Made by a program: the position numbers and the translations under genes. The notes beneath the pieces are model-generated. The model worked only from the letters and a program-made list of their open reading frames with translations, had not been told where the DNA came from and did no database searches. This document shows, piece by piece, positions 1-6,487 of a stretch of 14,052 bases of DNA. Location: positions 1-14,052 of the forward strand of contig JAKBAZ010000015.1 in NCBI GenBank assembly GCA_021826255.1. Reading direction: 5' to 3'. The stretch comes from Actinomycetes bacterium. Its GTDB lineage: Bacteria > Actinomycetota > Acidimicrobiia > Acidimicrobiales > RAAP-2. Within the stretch, counting starts at the first letter, position 1. Each line of letters begins with the position of its first letter.

Positions 1-145
1 GTGATGAGGGGGTCTGACGACTTGGAGTTAGTGGGGAGCGAACTCGGAGTGTTCGGAACGAGAGTGGAGAGGATGAGAACGGGCGCCGAGAACCAGAGTC
101 GCCGCAGACGTCGCGACCCCCGGAGTGTTGATGTACGAGGTGACC
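1..145. other. No supportable gene (window edge)
   Basis: This stretch lies downstream of the S53 peptidase gene, which is read on the minus strand and stops at 146-148. The open frames here on either strand are arginine-rich or low-information and have no recognisable domain, so I read them as chance. A weak inverted repeat, CGAAC-N7-GTTCG at 39-55, could form a small hairpin, but it has too short a stem and no T-run to be called a terminator. Confidence 0.5.
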
Positions 146-2503
146 TCAATGGCCCGCAACAATCGGGCCGACTCGGGTCCAGGGGCCGTTACCATTTCCG
201 TTGACCGCCCGAACAACAACGGAGTAGGACTGGCCGGAGTGGAGGTTGCGAAGAGTCACGGTGCGAGCGGCGCTCGAGAAACTGACCCAGACTCGACCGT
301 TGGTGACGCTGATCTGATAGCGCGTGACGGGGGGCGCCCCAGCGCCTGGGGGCCCGACGGAGAGGAGAATCCCACCACTGACCGGTCGAAGCGACGTCAC
401 CGTGACTCGAAGGGGAAGCTGGCGCGAGGCGGGAAGCGCCTTAAAGGTGACCGACGTCGTGACGATAGTGGAACCCTCGTAGGAGATCGTCACGGTGACG
501 CGTCCCGCGACGAGCGACGTTAGGTCAATTCGCGCGTAACCGCTCGGGTCAGTGGCCACCGTGATGGAGCTGGTGGCGCTCTTCGACGTACTCGCGGCTC
601 CGTCAATGCCGGGAGTGCCCCCACCCGACGAGGTGGCACTCACGACGACCTGGGCGTTACTCAGAGCCTGGCCGTTGGAGGAATGGAGGGAGAGCGAGAG
701 GACTGCGTTCTTTCCCACGGTGGCACTCGGCGCGACGTAGGAACGGACTCGGGTCTGCGACGGAGTGGTCGGACAGAGTTGGGAGATGAAGGAGGGCGTG
801 GGACTTCCTAGCCCCGAGGCGAGGTCGAATCCGGGCCCGGCGGAGTACACCCCCGGGTCGCCACTTCGTCCGGCGTACGCGTCGTTCGAACCCTGAGTCA
901 CGTCGGTGTAAGCGGTGCCACTGGAGTTGATCGCGTAGAGCGTCGGATTGATGAGACCCAGTCGTGAGGTGTTACAGATCTGGGCCGCTGTCGCGACGAG
1001 GGCACTGACGAGAGGGGCGCCAATGGACGTTCCGCCGATGGAACCCCACCCCGAGGAGCAACTCGACGAACAGCTCACCGTCCCCGTGGAGGTGCCGGTG
1101 AAGTACTGAATGAATCCCGACGCGGGATCGCCCATGACCGAAAGGTCCGGCACCAGTCGGCCGGTCATGGCGCTGGTGATACCGGGTGCGACCTGCCAAC
1201 TCGGGCGAGACCAGAGGGTCGACTGTCCGCCGCCGCTCGCGCTGTTGGGTCCGGAGTTCCAGACCTGCTCGCTCAGAGGCGAGATGGAATTCACCGTGAG
1301 GGCGCCAACCCCGGTGACGAGTGGTTGGGAGGCGGGATCGTCCACCGAGGGCACCGGGGAGTTCGAGGTGACCCCCACGCAGTCCGAGGACCCCGCGTCA
1401 CCCGCCGCCGCGATGACCGTCTGACCTTGAGCCGCCATCTGCTGGAAGATTTGGTTCTCCGCAGCGGTGGCGCCCGCCGGGTCGAGTTCACAGTCTCCCC
1501 ACGAGGTGGTCACGATGGACGCCGTGTTGTCGTTGGCGATTCGGCTGTAGATGTCCACGGGGCCCGAGGCACTGTTGGGACCCGAGTAGACCTGGAGCGT
1601 CGCTCCAGGAGCCAGGGCGGCGGCCTCTTCGACGTCCATAGTCGCTTCGTCATTGAGTGATCCCGTGGCCCCGCCGTCCACGTTGATCGTCGAAATACTT
1701 GGTGTGAGGTGGTAGCAGGAGAAGAAGACGTTGGTGTCGGCCGTGTCGACAAGCCCTAGTTCGTAGACGGCGATGGTTTGTCCAACACCGGTGTCTCCTC
1801 GAGCCCACGCGTTGTTGAGTCCGTAGAGCTGGGCCTGGGCCGCCACGGGGTAACCCCCGAGGGCGTTAGGCGAGTTCGAGATGGACCCGGCACTCGGACA
1901 CGTCCCGGCCGTGCTGACTTTGCTGACCGCCCGCTGACTCACAGTGGCCGAGGGGCGAACAACACTCGAGAGTCCCACGACGGCGGTGACGTCGGCGGCA
2001 AGGGTGCTCGGCAAGGTGGCCGACGAACGAAAGTGGGCCGCCAGTGAACCGTCCGAGCGACGGACAGTGTCCACGGGGACGTTGAAGGCTCGGGCAATTT
2101 GGGGGGTGGAGCCGGTGACGTGAATCAAGATTCGGCCCGTATCGGGAGTACTGACCCGGAGTCCGAAGCCGCTGAGGTAGTGACTTACTGAATCCACGGT
2201 CGAACTCGTCGCCCCGAAGCGCGCCGCGAACTCCTGCGGAGTAAGGAAGTGGTGGTAGGCGAGCGAACCGGGTCGGTAGAGACTGCTGAGAAACGACCGC
2301 AGGCCCGAGGGATTGCGGCCCGCGAGGGCCACGTCGAAGGTGGTGCGAAGACTGCCCGCCACCACCTGGGATCCACTCGGCAGGGGAAGGGAACCCGCCA
2401 CGACCGCTCGCGGTGACGCCGCGCCAGCACTGAGCGGGGTGAGTGAGACGAGCAGCAGGGAGCTGATGAGAGTCGTCGTGACTCCGGGGCGAAGACGGGC
2501 CAT
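146..2503 (-). CDS. Secreted S53 family serine-carboxyl peptidase (sedolisin/kumamolisin-like) with C-terminal beta domains
   Basis: A 785-residue pre-pro-peptidase that should be exported, remove its own propeptide and cut proteins outside the cell; the S53 family usually works at acid pH. Residues 1-30 form a signal peptide (MARLRPG, hydrophobic core, SAGAAS). Residues about 45-185 match the activation propeptide (AYHHFLTPQEFAARFG). The catalytic domain spans about 205-580. The Glu/Asp pair sits in NDEATMD (E286, D290), the oxyanion Asp in AAGDAGSSD (D369), and the nucleophile in GGTSIGAP (S493). D534 and D560 (GPGFDLASGLG) resemble the family's C-terminal calcium site. Residues about 585-690 look like an Ig-like (Big/invasin-type) domain and about 695-785 like fibronectin type III; such tails often bind surfaces or polymers. 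All key residues are present. There is no LPXTG anchor, so free secretion is likely. The start has a TAGTCT box 6 nt upstream and no Shine-Dalgarno. Confidence 0.93.
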   Translation of the reverse strand: MARLRPGVTTTLISSLLLVSLTPLSAGAASPRAVVAGSLPLPSGSQVVAGSLRTTFDVALAGRNPSGLRSFLSSLYRPGSLAYHHFLTPQEFAARFGATSSTVDSVSHYLSGFGLRVSTPDTGRILIHVTGSTPQIARAFNVPVDTVRRSDGSLAAHFRSSATLPSTLAADVTAVVGLSSVVRPSATVSQRAVSKVSTAGTCPSAGSISNSPNALGGYPVAAQAQLYGLNNAWARGDTGVGQTIAVYELGLVDTADTNVFFSCYHLTPSISTINVDGGATGSLNDEATMDVEEAAALAPGATLQVYSGPNSASGPVDIYSRIANDNTASIVTTSWGDCELDPAGATAAENQIFQQMAAQGQTVIAAAGDAGSSDCVGVTSNSPVPSVDDPASQPLVTGVGALTVNSISPLSEQVWNSGPNSASGGGQSTLWSRPSWQVAPGITSAMTGRLVPDLSVMGDPASGFIQYFTGTSTGTVSCSSSCSSGWGSIGGTSIGAPLVSALVATAAQICNTSRLGLINPTLYAINSSGTAYTDVTQGSNDAYAGRSGDPGVYSAGPGFDLASGLGSPTPSFISQLCPTTPSQTRVRSYVAPSATVGKNAVLSLSLHSSNGQALSNAQVVVSATSSGGGTPGIDGAASTSKSATSSITVATDPSGYARIDLTSLVAGRVTVTISYEGSTIVTTSVTFKALPASRQLPLRVTVTSLRPVSGGILLSVGPPGAGAPPVTRYQISVTNGRVWVSFSSAARTVTLRNLHSGQSYSVVVRAVNGNGNGPWTRVGPIVAGH

Positions 2504-2509
2504 ACCTAC

Positions 2510-2515
2510 AGACTA
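2510..2515 (-). promoter_or_regulatory. Candidate -10 box for leaderless S53 peptidase transcript
   Basis: On the minus strand TAGTCT lies 6 nt before the ATG at 2503, so transcription would begin at or next to the start codon. The -35 region (GTTCGC at 17 bp) is poor and no Shine-Dalgarno is visible. The call rests on the same layout recurring at other genes in the window. Confidence 0.45.
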
Positions 2516-2542
2516 GGGAGCCCGGAGAGGGGGCGAACTGCG

Positions 2543-3070
2543 CTACGCGTCGGAAACGTCGGACCCGACTGCTGCCGAGACCCCGAGGCGGCGGTAACGA
2601 GCGGCGAGATCTCCGCAGTCTTCGCACACCGATTCGGGCACGAGACCTAGTCGAATCAACCCACCAAAGATGGTGCAACCAAGACAGAACCCGACGAAGC
2701 CCTCCAGTGACGCGGCGAGCACGAGGGGCAGAAGAATCCATCGGGCGCTCGACCACCCGGCGCTCACCCAGGTCAGTGTCGCGGCGAGGCTGAAGGCCAG
2801 GCCGATGCTCTGGGCGAAGCGCTTCGGTGGGCCGGCTACGAAGCGCTGCCAGGAGACGAATCGACGCGACCCCACGTACACCGCGAGTCGCCCGAGCGGG
2901 GAGAAACGGGGACCAGCCGCTACTCGGGCGGCAAAGCCATAGGTCAGCGGAAGGAGCAGCCACGCCCACCCGGTGGCGAGGGCGAGAAGACTCAACGTCA
3001 CGACACCGAGCGCCACGAGACGGGCGGCGGCGTCGTTCACGGGATTAGGAAACGAGAAAATCGACTTCAT
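2543..3070 (-). CDS. DUF4395 family integral membrane protein
   Basis: A 175-residue protein with about four hydrophobic segments (roughly 18-50, 85-105, 110-128 and a short one near 130-142). The family hallmarks are the N-terminal FPNPVNDAAARLVAL, the PKRFAQSIGLAF segment and the GFCLGC motif near residues 127-132. Two CxxC pairs are visible, C129-C132 at a membrane segment and C149-C152 in a soluble tail (SVCEDCGD). The family has no assigned biochemical role. Its members are often found near thioredoxins or rhodaneses, so a thiol-redox or sulfur-related job is an inference, and no thioredoxin gene is visible here. The gene follows the TauE/SafE permease gene after 34 bp and may share its transcript, but it also has its own good promoter overlapping the permease stop codon. 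The stop is 40 bp before the S53 peptidase start. Family assignment is firm; function is unknown. Confidence 0.88.
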   Translation of the reverse strand: MKSIFSFPNPVNDAAARLVALGVVTLSLLALATGWAWLLLPLTYGFAARVAAGPRFSPLGRLAVYVGSRRFVSWQRFVAGPPKRFAQSIGLAFSLAATLTWVSAGWSSARWILLPLVLAASLEGFVGFCLGCTIFGGLIRLGLVPESVCEDCGDLAARYRRLGVSAAVGSDVSDA

Positions 3071-3079
3071 TCGATAAAT

Positions 3080-3108
3080 ATTATGGATTTAGTCGTGATT
3101 TGTGTCAA
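3080..3108 (-). promoter_or_regulatory. Promoter for DUF4395 gene (TTGACA-N17-CATAAT)
   Basis: On the minus strand a perfect -35 TTGACA (3103-3108) is followed after exactly 17 bp by CATAAT (3080-3085), one mismatch from TATAAT. The -10 ends 9 nt before the ATG at 3070, so the leader would be about 2 nt or absent. The -35 overlaps the stop codon of the upstream permease gene. The surrounding AT-rich patch stands out in this GC-rich window. Confidence 0.7.
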
Positions 3109-3881
3109 GAGCCACTGAGGAGGAGCTTGAGAGCCGTCCCTCCCCCAATGAGGACGATGATGGTACGAACCACCCACGGCGGTAGGCGGAGAATTAGCCA
3201 GGACCCCGCAAATCCGCCGATATAGGTTCCGATCAGGAGAAGGGCTACCGCTTGGAGGGCGAGGTGTCCGCGCACGATGAACACCACGCCAGCCACGGCG
3301 TTGATGATGGTGGCTATGACGTTGCGCAGTCCTTGGAGCTCGTTCAAGGTCGCGGGAAGAGCGATAGCCATGACGGCGAGGAGGAGAATTCCAAGACCGG
3401 CCCCGAAGTAGCCCCCGTACACCGAGACAACCAGGACGCCCCAGTGAAGGACTCGCCGTCGCGCGGGGTGCGTGTGATCGAGGTGGGCTAAGCGGCGGGT
3501 GATGAGGGGCGAGAGGGCGAAGAGTGTCGTTCCGGCCGCGATCAGCCACGGGACGACGCGGGCGAAGAGTGTCGGAGGAAAAGCGAGCAGAAGAGCGGTG
3601 CCGCTGAGGGCGCCGATGACGCACCAGGGTAGAAGCGAGACGATGAATCGACGTTGCCCCGCGAGGTGGGGTCGAAAGGCGCGAATTCCGCCGACGTAAC
3701 TGGGCCAGACCCCGACCGACGTGGAGACGTTGGCCTGCAGCGGTGGAATGCCCACGGCGAGCAGGGTGGGAAACGAGATGAACGTTCCCCCTCCGGCGAT
3801 TCCGTTAGCCACCCCCGTTCCCACTCCGGCGAGGAGCAAGAGTCCGACCTTCGGCCAGAGCGCGAGGGTCGAAAGGAACAT
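3105..3881 (-). CDS. TauE/SafE (TSUP) family membrane permease
   Basis: About 258 residues with eight or so hydrophobic segments. It carries the two related family motifs: ANGIAGGGTFISFPTLLAVG near the N-terminus, followed by GIPPLQANVSTS, and in the second half YGGYFGAGLGILLLA followed by LNELQGLRNVIATIIN. The family moves small anions across the inner membrane; known members export sulfite, sulfoacetate or sulfolactate, or take up related anions. The substrate cannot be read from this sequence. A GTG at 3885-3887 is an alternative start two codons earlier; I chose the ATG at 3881 because TACAGT lies exactly 7 nt before it, the layout seen at other starts here. The DUF4395 gene follows 34 bp downstream. 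The gene is divergent from the Nudix gene. Confidence 0.9.
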   Translation of the reverse strand: MFLSTLALWPKVGLLLLAGVGTGVANGIAGGGTFISFPTLLAVGIPPLQANVSTSVGVWPSYVGGIRAFRPHLAGQRRFIVSLLPWCVIGALSGTALLLAFPPTLFARVVPWLIAAGTTLFALSPLITRRLAHLDHTHPARRRVLHWGVLVVSVYGGYFGAGLGILLLAVMAIALPATLNELQGLRNVIATIINAVAGVVFIVRGHLALQAVALLLIGTYIGGFAGSWLILRLPPWVVRTIIVLIGGGTALKLLLSGS

Positions 3882-3888
3882 CCTCACT

Positions 3889-3894
3889 ACTGTA
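3889..3894 (-). promoter_or_regulatory. Candidate -10 box for leaderless TauE/SafE transcript
   Basis: On the minus strand TACAGT lies 7 nt before the ATG at 3881, which would place the transcription start at the start codon. The -35 at 17 bp is weak (CTGCGT). There is no Shine-Dalgarno. Confidence 0.5.
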
Positions 3895-3957
3895 CGAGGG
3901 TGCCTTTGTTCACGCAGAGTTTGCTTTTGCGCACTGAAGCGCCCGGGTCGGTTCGCC

Positions 3958-3963
3958 TACCGT
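3958..3963 (+). promoter_or_regulatory. Candidate -10 box for leaderless Nudix transcript
   Basis: TACCGT lies 7 nt before the GTG at 3971. A partial -35, CTGAAG, is found 18 bp upstream at 3934-3939. With the opposing permease promoter this makes a compact divergent control region of about 90 bp. Confidence 0.5.
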
Positions 3964-3970
3964 GGACGTC

Positions 3971-4432
3971 GTGTCTCTCATGAGTGGCGAGTTGATAGTT
4001 CCCCACGACGCGCCGACCGATCTCATCCGGGCCGCGGGCGGAGTCATTGTCCGTCAACGCGACCAGCGCGTGGAGGTGGCGTGCATCTTTCGCGAGGCTC
4101 GACAAGATTGGACGTTTCCCAAGGGCAAATTGGACGCCGGAGAATCCTTTGAACGGGCCGCTCTGCGTGAGGTTCTCGAAGAGACGGGCTTGAACTGCCA
4201 GATTGTGAGATTCGTCGGCACCACCAACTACACCCACCGTAAGGGGAAGCCCAAGATTGTGGCGTACTACCTCATGAGCGTGTCGGACGGAGAGTTCGTC
4301 CCAAACGAAGAGGTGGATGAACTGGTGTGGCTGGAGATGGGGACCGTTCGAGACCACTTGACGTGGGACCGCGATCGCGAACTCTTCGACCTGGTGTGCG
4401 TAATGCCCGAGGTGACCGCTCTTCGCCCCTGA
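3971..4432 (+). CDS. Nudix hydrolase (MutT/diadenosine-tetraphosphatase-like)
   Basis: A 153-residue cytoplasmic single-domain Nudix protein. The Nudix box is perfect: G52-x5-E58-x7-R66-E67-V-L-E70-E71-T-G73-L74, inside the segment FPKGKLDAGESFERAALREV. The glutamates bind the metal that activates water for attack on a nucleoside diphosphate linked to another group. The AAGGVIVRQRD strand at 21-31 and the WTFPKGKLDAGE run resemble enzymes acting on dinucleoside polyphosphates or damaged nucleotides, but the box does not fix the substrate. Start choices in frame are GTG 3962, GTG 3971 and ATG 3980. I prefer 3971 because TACCGT lies 7 nt before it; the earlier GTG overlaps that box. A tRNA-Ser gene follows 41 bp downstream with its own promoter. 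Confidence 0.88.
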   Translation: MSLMSGELIVPHDAPTDLIRAAGGVIVRQRDQRVEVACIFREARQDWTFPKGKLDAGESFERAALREVLEETGLNCQIVRFVGTTNYTHRKGKPKIVAYYLMSVSDGEFVPNEEVDELVWLEMGTVRDHLTWDRDRELFDLVCVMPEVTALRP

Positions 4433-4434
4433 CG

Positions 4435-4463
4435 TTGAGATGATCTCTCGTTTTCACTAGCAT
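4435..4463 (+). promoter_or_regulatory. Promoter of the tRNA-Ser gene (TTGAGA-N17-TAGCAT)
   Basis: TTGAGA at 4435-4440, a 17-bp spacer and TAGCAT at 4458-4463. The start of transcription would fall near 4470, leaving a leader of only a few nucleotides before the tRNA at 4474. It is the best independent example here of a TANNNT -10 with a real -35, and it begins 3 bp after the Nudix stop codon. Confidence 0.75.
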
Positions 4464-4473
4464 GGGAGAACTG

Positions 4474-4564
4474 GGAGAGGTGGGTGAGTTCGGTTTAAAC
4501 CACATTCCTGCTAAGAATGCGGCCTGCGAGAGTGGGCCCGAGGGTTCAAATCCCTCCCTCTCCG
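4474..4564 (+). tRNA. tRNA-Ser (anticodon GCU)
   Basis: A full class II cloverleaf can be folded. The acceptor stem GGAGAGG (4474-4480) pairs with CCTCTCC (4557-4563), and G4564 is the discriminator base. The anticodon stem CATTC/GAATG (4503-4507, 4515-4519) closes a 7-nt loop with anticodon GCT at 4510-4512. A long variable arm, GGCC/GGCC-type, lies at about 4520-4539. The T stem GAGGG/CCCTC closes the loop TTCAAAT (4545-4551). The long variable arm and G discriminator fit serine. It reads AGC and AGU codons. After the discriminator the genome reads CCT, so the final A of CCA is not encoded and must be added by CCA nucleotidyltransferase. Confidence 0.96.
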
Positions 4565-4570
4565 CCTGAT

Positions 4571-4605
4571 GAACGACACCGAGCGCTCGCCGCTCGGTGT
4601 CGTTC
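4571..4605 (+). terminator. Perfect 15-bp hairpin between tRNA-Ser and rimO (terminator or processing site)
   Basis: GAACGACACCGAGCG (4571-4585) is the exact reverse complement of CGCTCGGTGTCGTTC (4591-4605), with a 5-nt loop CTCGC. It starts 7 nt after the tRNA discriminator base. The sequence after it, GTGTTAGAGG, has no T-run, so it is not a textbook intrinsic terminator; GC-rich actinobacteria often use hairpins with weak tails. It ends only 17 nt before the rimO start and 6 nt before the rimO Shine-Dalgarno, so it could also act as an attenuator or RNase site between tRNA and mRNA. Confidence 0.7.
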
Positions 4606-4622
4606 GTGTTAGAGGGAGTCGT

Positions 4623-5915
4623 GTGGCGAGTTACTGGATCGAAACCCTGGGCTGCCCGAAGAACCACGTTGACTCGGAAAAGTTGGCGGGGCGTTTGCAG
4701 TCTCAGGGATTTCGGGCGGCGCAGTCCGTCGACGAGGCCGACCTCGTGGTGGCGAACACCTGCGCGTTCATCGAGGCCGCGCGCGAGGAGTCCATCGACA
4801 CCGTGCTGGAACTGGCCGATCACAAGGCCCGCTCCGCTCGATTAGTGGTCACCGGATGTATGGCCGAGCGCTACGGCGACGAACTCGCTGAGGCGTTGCC
4901 TGAGGTGGATCTGGTCGCGGGTTTCGGTGTGGACATCGTCGAACCGACTCCTGTCGCACTTCGGTCTCGGTCCACGTTTGACCTTTTGAACCTTCCGCGA
5001 CCTCAGAGGGTGAGTCCGTGGGCCTACCTCAAGATCGCCGAGGGGTGTGATCGGCGGTGTGGATTCTGTGCCATTCCCAGCTTTCGGGGTGATCAGCGTT
5101 CGAGATCCCGTGACGAGATACTCGCCGAGGCGGACTCCCTTGTCTCTTCGGGCGCTCGCGAGGTCGTGTTGATTGCCCAAGACCTCGCCAGTTGGGGCCA
5201 CGACCGGCGTCGGGCCCGTCGCGGAGAGGCGTTAGAAGTTCTCGATCAGGGTGGCAGTCAGCCGATTATTGAACTCGTGAAGGATTTGGCCACTCGTGCC
5301 GAGTGGGTGAGACTGTTGTACCTCTACCCGTCGGGGTTAACCGATGAGCTCATCGACACAATTATCGAGTCGGGTGTGCCCTACTTCGACCTCTCCCTCC
5401 AGCACGTGTCGCGGGACCTCTTGAGAGGAATGAACCGCTGGGGTGACGGCGCTCGGTTCCTCGAGCGCATTGAGCGAATTCGCGAACGTGATCCTCTTGC
5501 TACGTTCCGATCCTCCTTCATCCTCGGCTACCCGGGCGAGACGGAGGATGACCAACGTCAACTCGTGGAGTTCCTCGAGGCGGCCCAGTTGGACTGGGCG
5601 GGCTTCTTCACCTACTCGCGCGAAGAGGGCACGGCGTCGGCGTCTCGAGATGCTCACGTGGCCCCCGAGTTGGCCCTGGAGCGCCTACGGGAAGTGTCAG
5701 AGATCCAGGACGCGATTAGTTCACGTCGTCGGGATGCTCTGGTGGGTACACTCCAGCGCGTGCTGGTGGATAGCCCGGGACGGGCTCGTAGTGTTCGAGA
5801 GTGCCCCGAGATCGACGGGGTCGTCGTGGTGGACCCCCAACTCCCAGTAGGTTCATTCGCGGAGGTCGAAATCGTGGAGAGTCGCGGAATGGACCTGGTG
5901 GGAGTCGTGAAGTGA
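4623..5915 (+). CDS. rimO: Ribosomal protein S12 (aspartate C3)-methylthiotransferase RimO
   Basis: A 430-residue radical-SAM enzyme that adds a methylthio group to a conserved aspartate of ribosomal protein S12. The N-terminal UPF0004 domain has its three cluster cysteines C11 (ETLGCPKNH), C47 (NTCAF) and C79 (TGCMAE). The radical-SAM cysteines are C142, C146 and C149 (EGCDRRCGFC). A C-terminal TRAM domain lies at about 365-430. The LGCPKN form of the first motif fits RimO rather than MiaB. A longer frame opens at ATG 4569, but that extension only encodes the hairpin after the tRNA. I chose GTG 4623, which has GAGGGAG at 4612-4618 and gives the usual N-terminus. An arginine-rich stretch at about 193-213 looks like a small insertion. 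The gene is the first of the rimO-pgsA-cinA run; no clear promoter fits between the hairpin and the start, so readthrough from the tRNA promoter is likely. Confidence 0.95.
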   Translation: MASYWIETLGCPKNHVDSEKLAGRLQSQGFRAAQSVDEADLVVANTCAFIEAAREESIDTVLELADHKARSARLVVTGCMAERYGDELAEALPEVDLVAGFGVDIVEPTPVALRSRSTFDLLNLPRPQRVSPWAYLKIAEGCDRRCGFCAIPSFRGDQRSRSRDEILAEADSLVSSGAREVVLIAQDLASWGHDRRRARRGEALEVLDQGGSQPIIELVKDLATRAEWVRLLYLYPSGLTDELIDTIIESGVPYFDLSLQHVSRDLLRGMNRWGDGARFLERIERIRERDPLATFRSSFILGYPGETEDDQRQLVEFLEAAQLDWAGFFTYSREEGTASASRDAHVAPELALERLREVSEIQDAISSRRRDALVGTLQRVLVDSPGRARSVRECPEIDGVVVVDPQLPVGSFAEVEIVESRGMDLVGVVK

Positions 5916-6487
5916 CCCCGCGAGAACGCACCTACGGTGAGAGTGCTCTTCTCACACCGGCTAACGCCATGACGGCCTTTCGCCTACTCGTTACACCCCT
6001 CTTCATCTACTTCATCGTGGTGCGTCGAGTGTCCTGGTGGACCTCGGCGATTGGTCTCGCCGCCGCGCTCTCGGACTACTTTGACGGCAAGGTGGCCCGT
6101 CGTCAGGGCACGACCACCTCGGGGGCCTTTCTTGATCCCCTGGCGGACAAGGTTCTCGTTCTTGGGGGTCTCTACGCCCTGATTCTCGCTCGGCCTCACG
6201 GGGTCACGTCCTTTATTGCGCCGGCCATCATCATCACTCTTCGAGAGGTGTGGATGAGCGTGCACCGTTCGCGAGCCGCTCAGCACGGAATCTCTATTCC
6301 GGCGGTCCGTATCGCCAAGTGGAAGACCTTCGTCCAGGACTGGGCTATCGGGCTGTGCGTCTTGCCCATTACTGGCCACTACCTGATCTTGGGAGAAACC
6401 GTGATTTGGGTGGCGGTCGTGATGACGGTCTACACCGGGTGGCGTTACTACCTCGACGGCCGGGAGTTGTTGTCACATGCGCGTTGA
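5912..6487 (+). CDS. pgsA: CDP-diacylglycerol--glycerol-3-phosphate 3-phosphatidyltransferase
   Basis: A 191-residue membrane enzyme that joins CDP-diacylglycerol and glycerol 3-phosphate to make phosphatidylglycerol phosphate, the first committed step to phosphatidylglycerol and cardiolipin. The N-terminus LTPANAMTAFRLLVTP is typical of PgsA. The CDP-alcohol phosphotransferase motif is complete in its acidic residues: D55-x2-D58-G-x2-A-R, then G71-x3-D75-x3-D79. The stretch between AR and the second G is 7 residues, one fewer than in E. coli PgsA as I recall it. Several hydrophobic helices follow. The start is GTG 5912, overlapping the rimO stop as GTGA, with a GGTGGGAG Shine-Dalgarno just upstream, so translation is probably coupled. 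A longer frame inside rimO (from 5801) is rejected because it would only add an arginine/glycine-rich shadow of rimO. Position before cinA supports the assignment over other CDP-alcohol transferases. Confidence 0.92.
   Translation: MTPRERTYGESALLTPANAMTAFRLLVTPLFIYFIVVRRVSWWTSAIGLAAALSDYFDGKVARRQGTTTSGAFLDPLADKVLVLGGLYALILARPHGVTSFIAPAIIITLREVWMSVHRSRAAQHGISIPAVRIAKWKTFVQDWAIGLCVLPITGHYLILGETVIWVAVVMTVYTGWRYYLDGRELLSHAR

Noticed and set aside
39..55. CGAAC-N7-GTTCG inverted repeat that resembles an SOS box
   Set aside because: The spacing is 7 nt rather than the 4 nt of the LexA operator, and no start codon of a supportable gene follows it.
1866..2969. Long 367-residue minus-strand frame overlapping the S53 and DUF4395 genes
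   Set aside because: It is an Arg/Pro/Ser-rich shadow frame across two well-supported genes and has no recognisable domain.
3067..3624. 185-residue minus-strand frame inside the TauE/SafE gene
   Set aside because: Arg/His/Pro-rich shadow of the permease in another frame.
4569..4622. ATG 4569 as the rimO start, giving an 18-residue N-terminal extension
   Set aside because: The extension encodes only the perfect hairpin after the tRNA, has no Shine-Dalgarno and is not expected in RimO; GTG 4623 has a good Shine-Dalgarno and gives the usual N-terminus.
5801..5911. Longer pgsA frame starting inside rimO
   Set aside because: The extra 37 residues are an Arg/Gly-rich shadow of rimO; the GTGA overlap at 5912 with a Shine-Dalgarno is the better start.
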